From Sinisalibacter aestuarii (GTDB taxonomy: Bacteria > Pseudomonadota > Alphaproteobacteria > Rhodobacterales > Rhodobacteraceae), in NCBI RefSeq assembly GCF_027923545.1, contig NZ_BROH01000016.1, forward strand, positions 1 through 64,000: a stretch of DNA of 64,000 bases, given 5' to 3'. Shown here piece after piece: positions 23,121-31,375 of the stretch. How positions within the stretch are numbered: position 1 is the first letter of the stretch; each line of letters starts with the position of its first letter. The notes beneath the pieces are model-generated. The model had not been told where the DNA came from, did no database searches, and was given only the letters and a program-made list of their open reading frames with translations. The position numbers and the translations under genes were made by a program.

Positions 23121-24080
23121 ATGACCGACCGGACCGGGGCCATTGACGTCCAGCACCACATCCTGCCGCCGGCCTATGTCGACGCTGTCGGGGCCGAGGC
23201 GATCGGCTCGCTTCTGGTCTCGGGCAAGGTGCCGGTGTGGACGCCGCAGATCTCGGTCGAGGCGATGGACCGCAACGGGATCGCCCTTGCCGTCACCTCG
23301 ATCTCGGCCCCCGCCTTTCCCTCCGAAACACCGCAGGAGGCCCGCCGCCTGGCGCGGCTGTGCAACGACTACGCCGCGCGCGCCTGCGCCGATCATCCGG
23401 GCAGGTTCGGCATGTTTGCAAGCCTGCCGATGCCCGATATTGCAGCCAGCCTGCGCGAGCTGGAATATGCGCTCGATGAGCTGGGGGCGGACGGCGTCTG
23501 CCTGATGACGAGCTATGACGGGCGCTATCCCGGCCATGCCGATTTCCGCGAGCTGTTCCAGGAGTTGGAGCATCGCGGCACCGTTGTGCATATGCATCCG
23601 GTTGCCACGCCGGGGCCGCAATACCTGCCGGGCATTCCCGCCGCGACGCTCGATTTCCCCTTCGACACCACCCGCGCCGTGCTGAGCCTGCTGTTCGAAG
23701 GGGTGCTCTCTCGCCTCAGCCGCAGCAGGATCATCCTGTCACATGCCGGCGGCGCGCTGCCCTTCCTCGCCGATCGCATTGCCCGGCTCGAACGCCGCCC
23801 CGACTTCCGCGCCGCCGTGCCCGAAGGTGCGCGCAACCTGATGCAGCGCCTCTATGTCGATACCGCGCTGTCGGCCAATCGTAGCGTGTTTCCCTCGCTG
23901 CTTGAGCTTTTCCCGCCCGAGCAGATCCTCTTCGCGAGCGATTATCCCTTCGCGCCCGAAGATACGATGACGGCGACGGTGACCGGGCTGGATGCGCTCG
24001 CCTTGCCAGACGATGCCCTTGCCGCGATCCGGCGCGAAAACGCCTTGCGACTGATGCCGACGCTGGCGGCGAGGATGTAG
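23121..24080 (+). CDS. ACMSD-family amidohydrolase (decarboxylase or hydrolase)
   Basis: The 319-residue protein belongs to the amidohydrolase-2 / ACMSD family. It includes IDVQHHILPPAYVDA at the N-terminus, VHMHPVATPGPQYLPG, RIILSHAGGALPFLADRIAR and LFASDYPFAPEDTM with the catalytic aspartate. In most relatives the first motif is D-x-H-x-H; here the first histidine is glutamine (Q11), which removes one expected metal ligand. Family members decarboxylate aminocarboxymuconate semialdehyde or hydroxybenzoates. A role after ring cleavage by the dioxygenases is plausible. It lies upstream of the GntR regulator on the same strand. Confidence 0.85.
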   Translation: MTDRTGAIDVQHHILPPAYVDAVGAEAIGSLLVSGKVPVWTPQISVEAMDRNGIALAVTSISAPAFPSETPQEARRLARLCNDYAARACADHPGRFGMFASLPMPDIAASLRELEYALDELGADGVCLMTSYDGRYPGHADFRELFQELEHRGTVVHMHPVATPGPQYLPGIPAATLDFPFDTTRAVLSLLFEGVLSRLSRSRIILSHAGGALPFLADRIARLERRPDFRAAVPEGARNLMQRLYVDTALSANRSVFPSLLELFPPEQILFASDYPFAPEDTMTATVTGLDALALPDDALAAIRRENALRLMPTLAARM

Positions 24081-24124
24081 GCCCCCGCGCCGCGCGGCGG
24101 GAAGCGCCTTACAAATTCGCAAGA

Positions 24125-24137
24125 ACTTCGATATTTT
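24125..24137. promoter_or_regulatory. ATTTCGAT-like motif upstream of gntR
   Basis: ACTTCGATATTTT lies 15 bases before the GntR start. If this regulator binds the motif, it would repress its own gene from here. Confidence 0.45.
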
Positions 24138-24152
24138 CGCGGAACCCAGACG

Positions 24153-24941
24153 ATGGAGCCTCCCGGAATGGATGAAACCGCCACCAGTGCACCGGCTCAG
24201 GGCCGCGGCGATGACGCGACCGAGCCGACCTTCGCCACCCAGTCGGAGGCGGCCTATCACCGGATCCGCGAGGCGATCATCACCGGCCAACTCGCGCCCA
24301 ACGAAAAGCTGCTGCTCGATGGCCTGCGCGAACGCTTCCGCTTCGGCACGAGTCCGCTGCGCGAAGCCCTGTCGCGCCTGGCGGCCGACCGGCTGGTGAT
24401 CGCGCGGGGCCAACGGGGCTTTCGGGTCGCGCCGATTTCCGAGGAAGAGTACCGCGACATCGTCAATATGCGCCTTCTGCTGGAACCCGAGGCGCTGCAA
24501 CGCTCCATTGCCAATGCCACGCTCGCATGGGAAGGCAACGTGGCCGCTGCGTTCCACCGCCTGTCGCGGGTCGAGAGCGCGCTTGACCGGGCGCCCGACG
24601 ACAGCGGCGGCATCTGGGAGCACGAAAATCAACGCTTCCACTTCGCGCTGGTCGAGAATTGCGGCTCGCCGTGGCTGCTCAATTTCATCACCGCTCTCGC
24701 CGATCAGGCCGAGCGCTACCGTCGCCCGGCGGTGGAGATGCGCGCGGTGCCGATGGAGCGGCTGATTCAGGAGCACAAAGCCCTGTTCGACGCTGCGATG
24801 AGCCGCAACGCCACGCTCGCGGCAGAACTGCTCAAGGTCCATATCAGGAATGCGGCAAGCCATCTGTCCAAGGCGCTGTTTCACGCAGGTGACGACGCTG
24901 CCGGGGGGCAGGCAATCGAGGCAGGAAACGAGCAAGCCTAA
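24153..24941 (+). CDS. GntR-family regulator (FCD type)
   Basis: The 262-residue protein has a GntR winged helix (AYHRIREAIITGQLAPNEKL, LRERFRFGTSPLREALSRLA, about residues 33-75). A FCD effector domain follows, seen in MRLLLEPEALQRSIA, the metal-type histidines of NQRFHFALVENCG and the C-terminal HIRNAASHLSK. FCD regulators usually respond to organic acids and repress catabolic genes. An alternative start lies five codons downstream (24168). It converges with the IclR gene of the next cluster and marks the end of the aminophenol-type region. Confidence 0.9.
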   Translation: MEPPGMDETATSAPAQGRGDDATEPTFATQSEAAYHRIREAIITGQLAPNEKLLLDGLRERFRFGTSPLREALSRLAADRLVIARGQRGFRVAPISEEEYRDIVNMRLLLEPEALQRSIANATLAWEGNVAAAFHRLSRVESALDRAPDDSGGIWEHENQRFHFALVENCGSPWLLNFITALADQAERYRRPAVEMRAVPMERLIQEHKALFDAAMSRNATLAAELLKVHIRNAASHLSKALFHAGDDAAGGQAIEAGNEQA

Positions 24942-25017
24942 CTTGGAGCCGATTGGTGCTGACCCGCGCCGAAAACGGGCCACATGCCGAAGTGTCACAA
25001 CGCCCGCCAGGCAGAGC

Positions 25018-25845
25018 CTAGGCGTCCTTCGGAGACACCTCGGCCATGCGCGCGCTGATGTCCTGCCCGTAGGCGGCAACCGCATTTTTCAGCGCCTCAT
25101 AGTCCTGATTGTCCACCGCGCCGATCTCGAACGTGAAGGAGAGGCTGCCGAGCAGCAGTTTCTGATCGCTCAGGATCGGGGCGCAGATGCCGACCGAATC
25201 CGGGCGGTGGGTGCCGATCTCCATGCTGACCTTCTCGCGCCGCACCCGGGCGAGGGCCGCGTTCAGATCGCTGAAGGTGCCGCCATAGGGGAGGGCCGCG
25301 AATTCCTCGGTGTTTTCCTCGTAGAGTTTTTTCAGCCGGTAGCGCGAGGTGAAGGCCTGCAGGATGCCCGCATGCGCGCCCCGGACCTTCGGCATCGCGC
25401 GGCCCCGGTGGAACATGTCGCGCGTGTCGCCCTCGGATTTGCAGCGATAGATGCAGACAAGTTCGTCACGATAGGCGCGGGTGACATGGGCGGTGCCGGG
25501 ATAGGCGCCGACCAGCTTGTTGGCGAAGGGCGCAGCCTCGGCGATCAGCGGATCGTTCGAGCGCATCTGGTATTCCAGAAGCGAAATCCGGGGCCCGATC
25601 GTATAGGCCCCGGTGGTCGACTGGATGATGAAGCCCGCATCGCTCAGCACCTTGAGGTAGCGGTAGCAGGAGGGCACGGCGACATCCATCTCCGCCGCGA
25701 TCTCTTCCAGTGTGAGTGCGAAGCGGCCCTGCTCGAACATGTCGAAAATGCTCAGGGCCTTTTCCAGGCTCGACTTGCCCGACCCGTCGGCGGCCTCGCC
25801 GTCGCCGGTCAGCTCCGGTCCGTCTGTCTGGTCTTCGTCACGCAT
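25018..25845 (-). CDS. IclR-family regulator
   Basis: The 275-residue protein has an IclR winged helix (KALSIFDMFEQGRFALTLEE, VAVPSCYRYLKVLSDAGFI, about residues 28-80) and an IclR effector domain with VCIYRCKSEGDTRDM and VGICAPILSDQKLLLGSL. It is the last gene of a minus-strand operon with the two flavin monooxygenases (24-bp gap). It is therefore the likely regulator of the LigJ-ABC-PobA operon and possibly of the LigB operon. The N-terminal 25 residues are acidic and poorly conserved in the family. Confidence 0.9.
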   Translation of the reverse strand: MRDEDQTDGPELTGDGEAADGSGKSSLEKALSIFDMFEQGRFALTLEEIAAEMDVAVPSCYRYLKVLSDAGFIIQSTTGAYTIGPRISLLEYQMRSNDPLIAEAAPFANKLVGAYPGTAHVTRAYRDELVCIYRCKSEGDTRDMFHRGRAMPKVRGAHAGILQAFTSRYRLKKLYEENTEEFAALPYGGTFSDLNAALARVRREKVSMEIGTHRPDSVGICAPILSDQKLLLGSLSFTFEIGAVDNQDYEALKNAVAAYGQDISARMAEVSPKDA

Positions 25846-25869
25846 CCGCTTTCTCGTCCTCAGTCGCTC

Positions 25870-27519
25870 CTAGGCCGCGCCGCGCAGCCGGTCGACCAGC
25901 TCGCGGGGGGAGGGGGGCAGCCGGTCGCCACGCCAGGCAACGTGCTGGTCGGGGCGCACCAGCACCAGCGGGGCGCTGTAGACCTCGCGCAGCGGGTCTT
26001 CGGTGACCACGTCGACAACCTGCAATGGCAAACCCACCTCCTGTGCGGCGCTTTCCAGCGGCCCGGCCTCGATGGACGAGTCGAACCGCAGCAGATTGTA
26101 GCCGTCTCCCAGCGCATCATAAAGCGATTGTCCACCCTCAAGCCACAGGTGAGGTGCGCGGCAGCCGGGAACGATGGACGAGGTGAAGGTGTTCATCGTG
26201 TAGCCGGGCTGGGATGCGCCGTCATAGGCGATGATCGGGGAGGCGTCGTAGTAATAGCCGAAGTTGAGGCCGCCACAGCAATATTGCGCTACGTTGAGAT
26301 CGTAGACCTCGCGGGCGAAGGCGGCGCGGTGGGCTTCGGCCTCCGGCGTCGTCTCCTCGATATCCGCCGGCACTTCGCTGCGCTGCGAGGCCATGGCGAT
26401 GCAGTGGTTCATCGCGAAGTGGCTCACCTGCTCGGTGATTGGCAGCCGCTCGGCCTGATGGGCGGCGAGAATGCCCTCGGGCGCCCAGCCGTTGATATGG
26501 GCGGCGAGAATCCAGGTGAGGTTGGTGGCGTCGGCGATCCCGGCATTCATGCCGTATCCGGCATAGGGCACCCAGAGATGCGCGGCGTCGCCGCTGATGA
26601 ACACCCGGTCCTCGCGCAGCTTGTTGGCCACGAGGCGGCGGCCAAACCAGTCTTCCTTGTTCAGAAGTTCGTAGTGGAACTCGGGGCCGACGCCGAGAAT
26701 GGCGCGGATGCCGGCATCGCGGTCGACGCTGTCGAAGTCCGGCTCGTCGGGCTTGAGGTAATTGTGGACGATCCAGGTTTCCTTGCCGTCGATGGAATAG
26801 ACATTGCCGACGCGCCGCGGGTTCATCGAGAACATCGCCCAGGCGCGGCCCGCCTGCATCTGCTCGATCAGCCCCGGCGCGCGGATGTAGCTCGACTGCA
26901 CCCGCTGGATCACCGCATCGCCTTCGAGCTGCGCGCCGATCCCCTTGCGAACCTGCGATCTTCCGCCGTCGCAGCCGATCATGTAATCGGCGCGAACGCT
27001 CACCGTCTCGCCGCTGTCGAGGTCGCGCGCGGTGACGGTCACGCCGCTCCCGTCCTGGGCGAACCCGGTCATCTCGGTGCGGTAGAGCGCGGTAATCCGG
27101 TCGTATTTCGCCACTTCCGCCGCCATCAGCGGCTCAAGGAAGATCTGGTTGATCCGGTGCGGCGGCTCGGGCGTGGGCCAGGTGCTGTCGCAGCCGGTAT
27201 CGGCCTCGGTGAAGCGCTCCGCACGGGAGGCGATGCGGATGCGGGTGATCTCCGGGCCGATCGAGGTGGTCCGGTAGGATACGTCATGCGGGTAATCCGC
27301 CGGCAGGCCCGCATTGCGCACGATGTCGGCAAAGCCGAGGCGGCGGAAGATCTCCATCGTGCGGGCCGAGACGTGGTTACACTTCACGCTTGGCGGCTCG
27401 CCCGCGTGGCGGGTTTCCAGCATCACCACGTCGATGCCGCGCCGGGCAAGGTCGATTGCCGAAACCATGCCGACCGGCCCGCCGCCGATGACGACGACCT
27501 GGGTGGAAAGCTCTGTCAT
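25870..27519 (-). CDS. FAD-dependent aromatic monooxygenase (PheA/TfdB-like)
   Basis: The 549-residue protein has the group-A flavoprotein hydroxylase motifs: VVVIGGGPVGMVSAIDLARR (ADP binding, residues 8-27), the DG motif YMIGCDGGRSQVRKGIG and the GD motif VFISGDAAHLWVPYAGYGMN. A thioredoxin-like C-terminal domain is typical of phenol, MHP and resorcinol hydroxylases. It should hydroxylate an aromatic acid or phenol using NAD(P)H and O2. It follows the PobA-like gene by 23 bp in the operon, so two hydroxylations of one ring, or two alternative substrates, are likely. Confidence 0.87.
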   Translation of the reverse strand: MTELSTQVVVIGGGPVGMVSAIDLARRGIDVVMLETRHAGEPPSVKCNHVSARTMEIFRRLGFADIVRNAGLPADYPHDVSYRTTSIGPEITRIRIASRAERFTEADTGCDSTWPTPEPPHRINQIFLEPLMAAEVAKYDRITALYRTEMTGFAQDGSGVTVTARDLDSGETVSVRADYMIGCDGGRSQVRKGIGAQLEGDAVIQRVQSSYIRAPGLIEQMQAGRAWAMFSMNPRRVGNVYSIDGKETWIVHNYLKPDEPDFDSVDRDAGIRAILGVGPEFHYELLNKEDWFGRRLVANKLREDRVFISGDAAHLWVPYAGYGMNAGIADATNLTWILAAHINGWAPEGILAAHQAERLPITEQVSHFAMNHCIAMASQRSEVPADIEETTPEAEAHRAAFAREVYDLNVAQYCCGGLNFGYYYDASPIIAYDGASQPGYTMNTFTSSIVPGCRAPHLWLEGGQSLYDALGDGYNLLRFDSSIEAGPLESAAQEVGLPLQVVDVVTEDPLREVYSAPLVLVRPDQHVAWRGDRLPPSPRELVDRLRGAA

Positions 27520-27542
27520 CTGTCCATCGCTCCGTGACTGGC

Positions 27543-28715
27543 TCAGACCGCGTAGGGCAGGCCAAGCATGGCCTCGCGGAACCAGCGGTTGCCGATCTCG
27601 TCATGCGCCCAGAAATCGAGTGTCTGGTGCTGGCGGCGGGTGTCGAATTCGGTCTGGCCGGGGAAGGTGTGGAAGGCTTCCGACATCAGGCAGGACCAAT
27701 GCACCGTCGGCCAGATCCGCTCCAGCGCGAGGCGCGAATAATCGTCGAGCAGCGCGTCGTCCTTGTCGAGCAGGTGGCGGCGGATCGCCTCGCCGAGCAG
27801 GCGCACATCGCCCACGGCGAGGTTGAGCCCCTTGGCGCCGCTCGGCGGCACGATATGCGCCGCGTCGCCGGCGATGGCCAGCTTGCCGTGGCGCATCTTC
27901 TCGCAGACGAAAGCGCGCAGGCGGGCCACGCTCTTTTCGATGATCGGGCCACGGGTGACCTTGTTGCCGTCCTGATCGGACAGGCGGCGGTCAAGCTCGT
28001 CCCAGATCTCGTCATCGCTCATCGAGGTGATGTCGAATTCGGGGTCGACCTGCAGATAGAGCCGCGAACGGGTGGCCGAGCGGGCGGAACTCACGGCAAG
28101 GCCGCGCGGGGTGTTGGAAAAGCCGCGGGTATGCGGGTTCGGCGTGGCTTCGGCGAGGATGCCGAACCAGGCGAAGGGAAATTCCTTGAGGTAGGAGGCC
28201 GCTTCGGCCCCCGGCAGGCTGCGGCGCGACACGCCGAGATAGCCATCGCACCCGGCGATGAAATCGCAGGTGAGCGTTTTGGTTTCACCATCGACCGAAT
28301 AGGTCACGCTCGGGCTGTCTTCGATCCCGTCGAGCGAGGAAACCTCGGCCTCGAAGACGATCGGCAGGCCATCCGCCTCGCGGTGCTTGATCAGGTCTTC
28401 GACCACGTAGCTCTGGCCGTAATTGGTCAACCGGCGGCCATCTTCGTCTTCCAGCGGCACGTCGCGGCGCACGCCGTTCCAGAGAAACTGCATCGTCGGG
28501 TGGGCCACGCCCATTTCGTCGAGCCGCTCGGCCACGCCATATTCGCGCAAGGTGTCAACCGTGCCCTGTTCGAGCATCCCGGCACGCACCCGCGCCAGCA
28601 CGTAGTCGCGGCTCCGGCGCTCAAGGATGACGGTGCCGATCCCGTGCGACTGGAGAATCCGACCCAGCAGAAGCCCCGCGGGGCCGGCGCCGATGATGGC
28701 CACTTGAGTATGCAT
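27543..28715 (-). CDS. pobA: PobA-family hydroxybenzoate hydroxylase with altered active site
   Basis: The 390-residue flavoprotein aligns along its length with Pseudomonas 4-hydroxybenzoate 3-monooxygenase: VAIIGAGPAGLLLGRIL, FIAGCDGYLGVSRRSLPG, SSARSATRSRLYLQV, GDAAHIVPPSGAKGLNLA and the LGLPY end. The carboxylate-binding residues equivalent to S212, R214 and Y222, plus R220 and H72, are kept. But the position of Y201 is Phe (F199) and that of Y385 is Met (M383). Those two tyrosines deprotonate the 4-hydroxyl group in PobA. A benzoate without a 4-OH that must be ionised, such as an aminobenzoate or another hydroxybenzoate, is therefore possible. It sits between the ABC binding-protein gene and a second hydroxylase. 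Confidence 0.88.
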   Translation of the reverse strand: MHTQVAIIGAGPAGLLLGRILQSHGIGTVILERRSRDYVLARVRAGMLEQGTVDTLREYGVAERLDEMGVAHPTMQFLWNGVRRDVPLEDEDGRRLTNYGQSYVVEDLIKHREADGLPIVFEAEVSSLDGIEDSPSVTYSVDGETKTLTCDFIAGCDGYLGVSRRSLPGAEAASYLKEFPFAWFGILAEATPNPHTRGFSNTPRGLAVSSARSATRSRLYLQVDPEFDITSMSDDEIWDELDRRLSDQDGNKVTRGPIIEKSVARLRAFVCEKMRHGKLAIAGDAAHIVPPSGAKGLNLAVGDVRLLGEAIRRHLLDKDDALLDDYSRLALERIWPTVHWSCLMSEAFHTFPGQTEFDTRRQHQTLDFWAHDEIGNRWFREAMLGLPYAV

Positions 28716-28787
28716 TTTGACAGCCTTTTCTTCGTATTACAGGAGGGTGCGGAATGTGCCGCGATGCCTCGGGCGGGGGCCGGGCGT

Positions 28788-28816
28788 GGTCCGGCGAGGG
28801 GATGCCCCGCCGGACC
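28788..28816 (-). terminator. Intercistronic hairpin after the ABC binding-protein gene
   Basis: GGTCCGGC (28788-28795) pairs with GCCGGACC (28809-28816), with an inner GGGG/CCCC pair. It lies 8 bases after the binding-protein stop and before the PobA-like gene. No U-tract follows, so it more likely protects the upstream mRNA or lowers read-through than ends the operon. Confidence 0.5.
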
Positions 28817-28824
28817 GGTTGGGA

Positions 28825-30360
28825 TTATTCGCTCCAGGCGACGTTATGGGCCGAGATGCCGTAGGGGTTCAGCAGCCCGCCACGGTCGGTCTTGTCGAGT
28901 GCGACGCCTTCGTTGTGGATGAAGACGATCGGGTTGGCCGAGAGCGGGAACAGAACGGCTTCGCTGTCCATCAGGTCGTAAAGTTCGGTCAGCGTCGCCA
29001 GCCGCGTCTCGCCGGCTTCGCTGTCGGCGCGCAGGGCCATGTCGGCAAAGCGCGGATCGCCGGTATAGTCGCTGGAGGCGTTACCGAAGTAGAAGGTCGG
29101 CGAATAGCCCGCATCCGGCATCCCGGCATGGGTGAAGAACATCACCGTCACTTCCAGCGCGCCATCGGCCCGCGACTTGCGGTAGGCGCCGATGGTTTCG
29201 GTCTTCACGCCGGCGCGGATGCCCACGGCTCGCAGGTAACCGGCCACCGCGTCGGCGAATTGCTGCATGTTGCTGGTGGTGGTGATGGTCAGATCGAACC
29301 CGTCGCCATAGCCCGCCTCGCTGAGCAGCGCGCGCGCCGTATCGGGATCGTAGCTGGCCGGGCTGCCGCCAGCGGGGCAATCCACCTGGCGGGCGAAGCA
29401 AAGCCGGTCCATCGCCGGGGCTTCGTCGCGCGCGCCGGTCAGGTTGGTGCGGATTTCCTCGCGGTTTATCGCGTGGGCGATGGCCTGACGCACTTTCAGA
29501 TCGGTGAGCGGGGTATTGCCCGAGCGGCCGGCCGCATCAATCATCACGTAGAGGAAGGACAGGTCTTCCGACACGGTGGTGGTCACACCCGGCATCCCGT
29601 CCACCGAGGTGATGACGTCGGAGCTGGAGGCGGCGAAGATGTCGATCCCGCCGGTCAGCAGTTCGGCGATCTGCGACTGGGCGTCGGGGATCGGGCGGAT
29701 CACGATGCGCTCGATCTCGGGCTTATCGCCAACGGTGTAATCCTCGTAGCGCTCAAGCACGAGCCCGGTTTCCGAGCTGACCTCGACGGCGCGATAGGGG
29801 CCGGTGCCCACCGGGGTCTTGCCCCAGAGTGCCTTGTCTTCAAGCGCGCCGTGCAGATCGGAGGGATACATCGGCATCCCGGTGGCGAAGCGCGCCATGA
29901 TCGCGGCATAGGGCCGGTTGAGGTGCACGCGCACTGTGTAATCGTCGACCACCTCGGCATTGTCGATGAAGCTGTAGCGCGCCTTCGACGGGAAGCGGGC
30001 TTCCGGGTCGACCAGAAAGTTGAGCGTATAGGCCACATCTTCAGCGTTGAAGGCCGAGCCGTCGTGGAAGGTGATGCCCTCGCGCAGCGCGATATCCCAG
30101 GTTACATCGTCGACCGGGGTGAAGTCGCTCGCCAGAACGCCGGAATAGGTGCCGGTGTTGGGGTCGTAGGCGGCGAGGTTGTTGAAGACGGCGGAGGCCG
30201 AAAAGTCGGTCTCCGGCTTCGGGTCGTAGACCTCGTCGATCCCCTCGATGGGGAACGAAAAGGCCATGTTCAGCGTGCCGTCATCGGGGCCCGCGAGGGC
30301 TGCCGCGCCGGTGAGCGCCGAGAGGGCAATGCCCCCCAGAAGGCTCTTTTTCAGAAACAT
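28825..30360 (-). CDS. ABC transporter substrate-binding protein (SBP family 5)
   Basis: The 511-residue protein has a signal peptide (MFLKKSLLGGIALSALTGAA) and a family-5 (peptide/opine/nickel) solute-binding fold. Signatures include NLAAYDPNTGTYSGVLASDF, WDIALREGITFHDGSAFNAE, KTPVGTGPYRA and DLKVRQAIAHAINREEI. It lies directly after the second ATPase gene with a one-base gap. Family-5 systems in catabolic islands often import aromatic or sugar acids instead of peptides. Its ligand here is presumably the aromatic substrate of the enzymes in the same operon. Confidence 0.92.
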   Translation of the reverse strand: MFLKKSLLGGIALSALTGAAALAGPDDGTLNMAFSFPIEGIDEVYDPKPETDFSASAVFNNLAAYDPNTGTYSGVLASDFTPVDDVTWDIALREGITFHDGSAFNAEDVAYTLNFLVDPEARFPSKARYSFIDNAEVVDDYTVRVHLNRPYAAIMARFATGMPMYPSDLHGALEDKALWGKTPVGTGPYRAVEVSSETGLVLERYEDYTVGDKPEIERIVIRPIPDAQSQIAELLTGGIDIFAASSSDVITSVDGMPGVTTTVSEDLSFLYVMIDAAGRSGNTPLTDLKVRQAIAHAINREEIRTNLTGARDEAPAMDRLCFARQVDCPAGGSPASYDPDTARALLSEAGYGDGFDLTITTTSNMQQFADAVAGYLRAVGIRAGVKTETIGAYRKSRADGALEVTVMFFTHAGMPDAGYSPTFYFGNASSDYTGDPRFADMALRADSEAGETRLATLTELYDLMDSEAVLFPLSANPIVFIHNEGVALDKTDRGGLLNPYGISAHNVAWSE

Positions 30361-30361
30361 A

Positions 30362-31375
30362 TCACTCCTCCTCTGTTGATCCTGTTCTGCGGATTTCGGT
30401 CATGTCGTCGCCGGGCGTTCCGAGCCCGGTATACAGGTGGCAGGCCACGTCGCTGCGCCCGCGCCGGACGCTGCCGGGCACGTGCGTTTCGCAGACCTCG
30501 AGCGCGTCGAAGCAGCGCGGGTGAAAATGGCAGCCGAGCGGCGGGTTGGTCGGGTCGGGGAAGCCGCCCTTGAACACGGGCTTGGGCAGTTCCTGGTGCG
30601 GTGCGGTCGACAGATGCGCGCTGCGCAGCTTGCGGGTGTAGGGATGCAGGGGATCGTCGAGCAGATCGTCGGCCGGTCCAAGCTCGACGATGCGGCCGAG
30701 ATAGATCACCGCCACCCGGTCGGAGATATGGCGCACCACCGAAAGGTCGTGGCTGATGAACACGTAGGTCAGGTTCAGCTCGGCGCGCAGATCGGCCAGC
30801 AGGTTGAGGATCTGCGCCTGGATCGACACGTCGAGCGCCGAGGTGGGCTCGTCGCAGACGATGAGCTTGGGCCGGGTCACCAGCGCGCGACCGATGGCGA
30901 TGCGCTGGCGCTGGCCGCCCGAGAGCGCGGTGGGGTAGGAATGGCCGAGCCGCTGCGGCAGGCCGACAAGCTCCATGATCTCGTCCACCGTCCGGCCGAT
31001 CTCCTTGGCCGAGTGCGCCCCGCGCACGCGCAGCGGCATGGCGATCAGGTCCTTGACCGTCTTGCGCGGATTCAGCGCCGATTGCGGGTCCTGAAAGATC
31101 GGCTGGATGCGCTCGGCGATGTCGCGCCGGCGCTGGTGGTGGATTTCCTTGCCCTCGAACAGCACCTTGCCCGAGGTCGGCTTCTGGATGCCGAGGATGG
31201 CGTTGGCGAGGGTGGATTTGCCGCAGCCGCTTTCACCGACGATGGAAAGCACCTCGCCCTCCTGCACGTCGAGCGAAATGCCATTCAGCGCCCGCAGCAA
31301 TTTGGGCTTGCTGAACAGCCCGCCGCCGATCGGGAAGTGCACGCGCAGATTGCGGATTTCGAGCAGGCCACTCAT
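30362..31375 (-). CDS. ABC transporter ATPase (DppF/OppF-like)
   Basis: The 337-residue ATPase has Walker A GESGCGKST (residues 47-55), the Q-loop in IQPIFQDPQSALNPRKTV, the signature LSGGQRQRIAIGRAL and Walker B KLIVCDEPTSALD. The oligopeptide-type C-terminal extension carries the cysteine-rich HFHPRCFDALEVCE, a possible Fe-S segment seen in DppD/DppF proteins. Its start overlaps the stop of the preceding ATPase gene by four bases. It forms the importer with the permeases and binding protein of the operon. Confidence 0.92.
   Translation of the reverse strand: MSGLLEIRNLRVHFPIGGGLFSKPKLLRALNGISLDVQEGEVLSIVGESGCGKSTLANAILGIQKPTSGKVLFEGKEIHHQRRRDIAERIQPIFQDPQSALNPRKTVKDLIAMPLRVRGAHSAKEIGRTVDEIMELVGLPQRLGHSYPTALSGGQRQRIAIGRALVTRPKLIVCDEPTSALDVSIQAQILNLLADLRAELNLTYVFISHDLSVVRHISDRVAVIYLGRIVELGPADDLLDDPLHPYTRKLRSAHLSTAPHQELPKPVFKGGFPDPTNPPLGCHFHPRCFDALEVCETHVPGSVRRGRSDVACHLYTGLGTPGDDMTEIRRTGSTEEE

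Noticed and set aside
24850-27537. Long plus-strand open frame opposite the IclR and flavin monooxygenase genes
   Set aside because: It is a GC-rich antisense shadow. The minus strand encodes proteins with clear FAD and HTH motifs, while the plus-strand translation is Arg/Gly/Ala-rich without domains.
28717-30573. Long plus-strand open frame opposite the ABC binding-protein gene
   Set aside because: It is an antisense shadow; the minus-strand protein has a signal peptide and family-5 binding-protein motifs.
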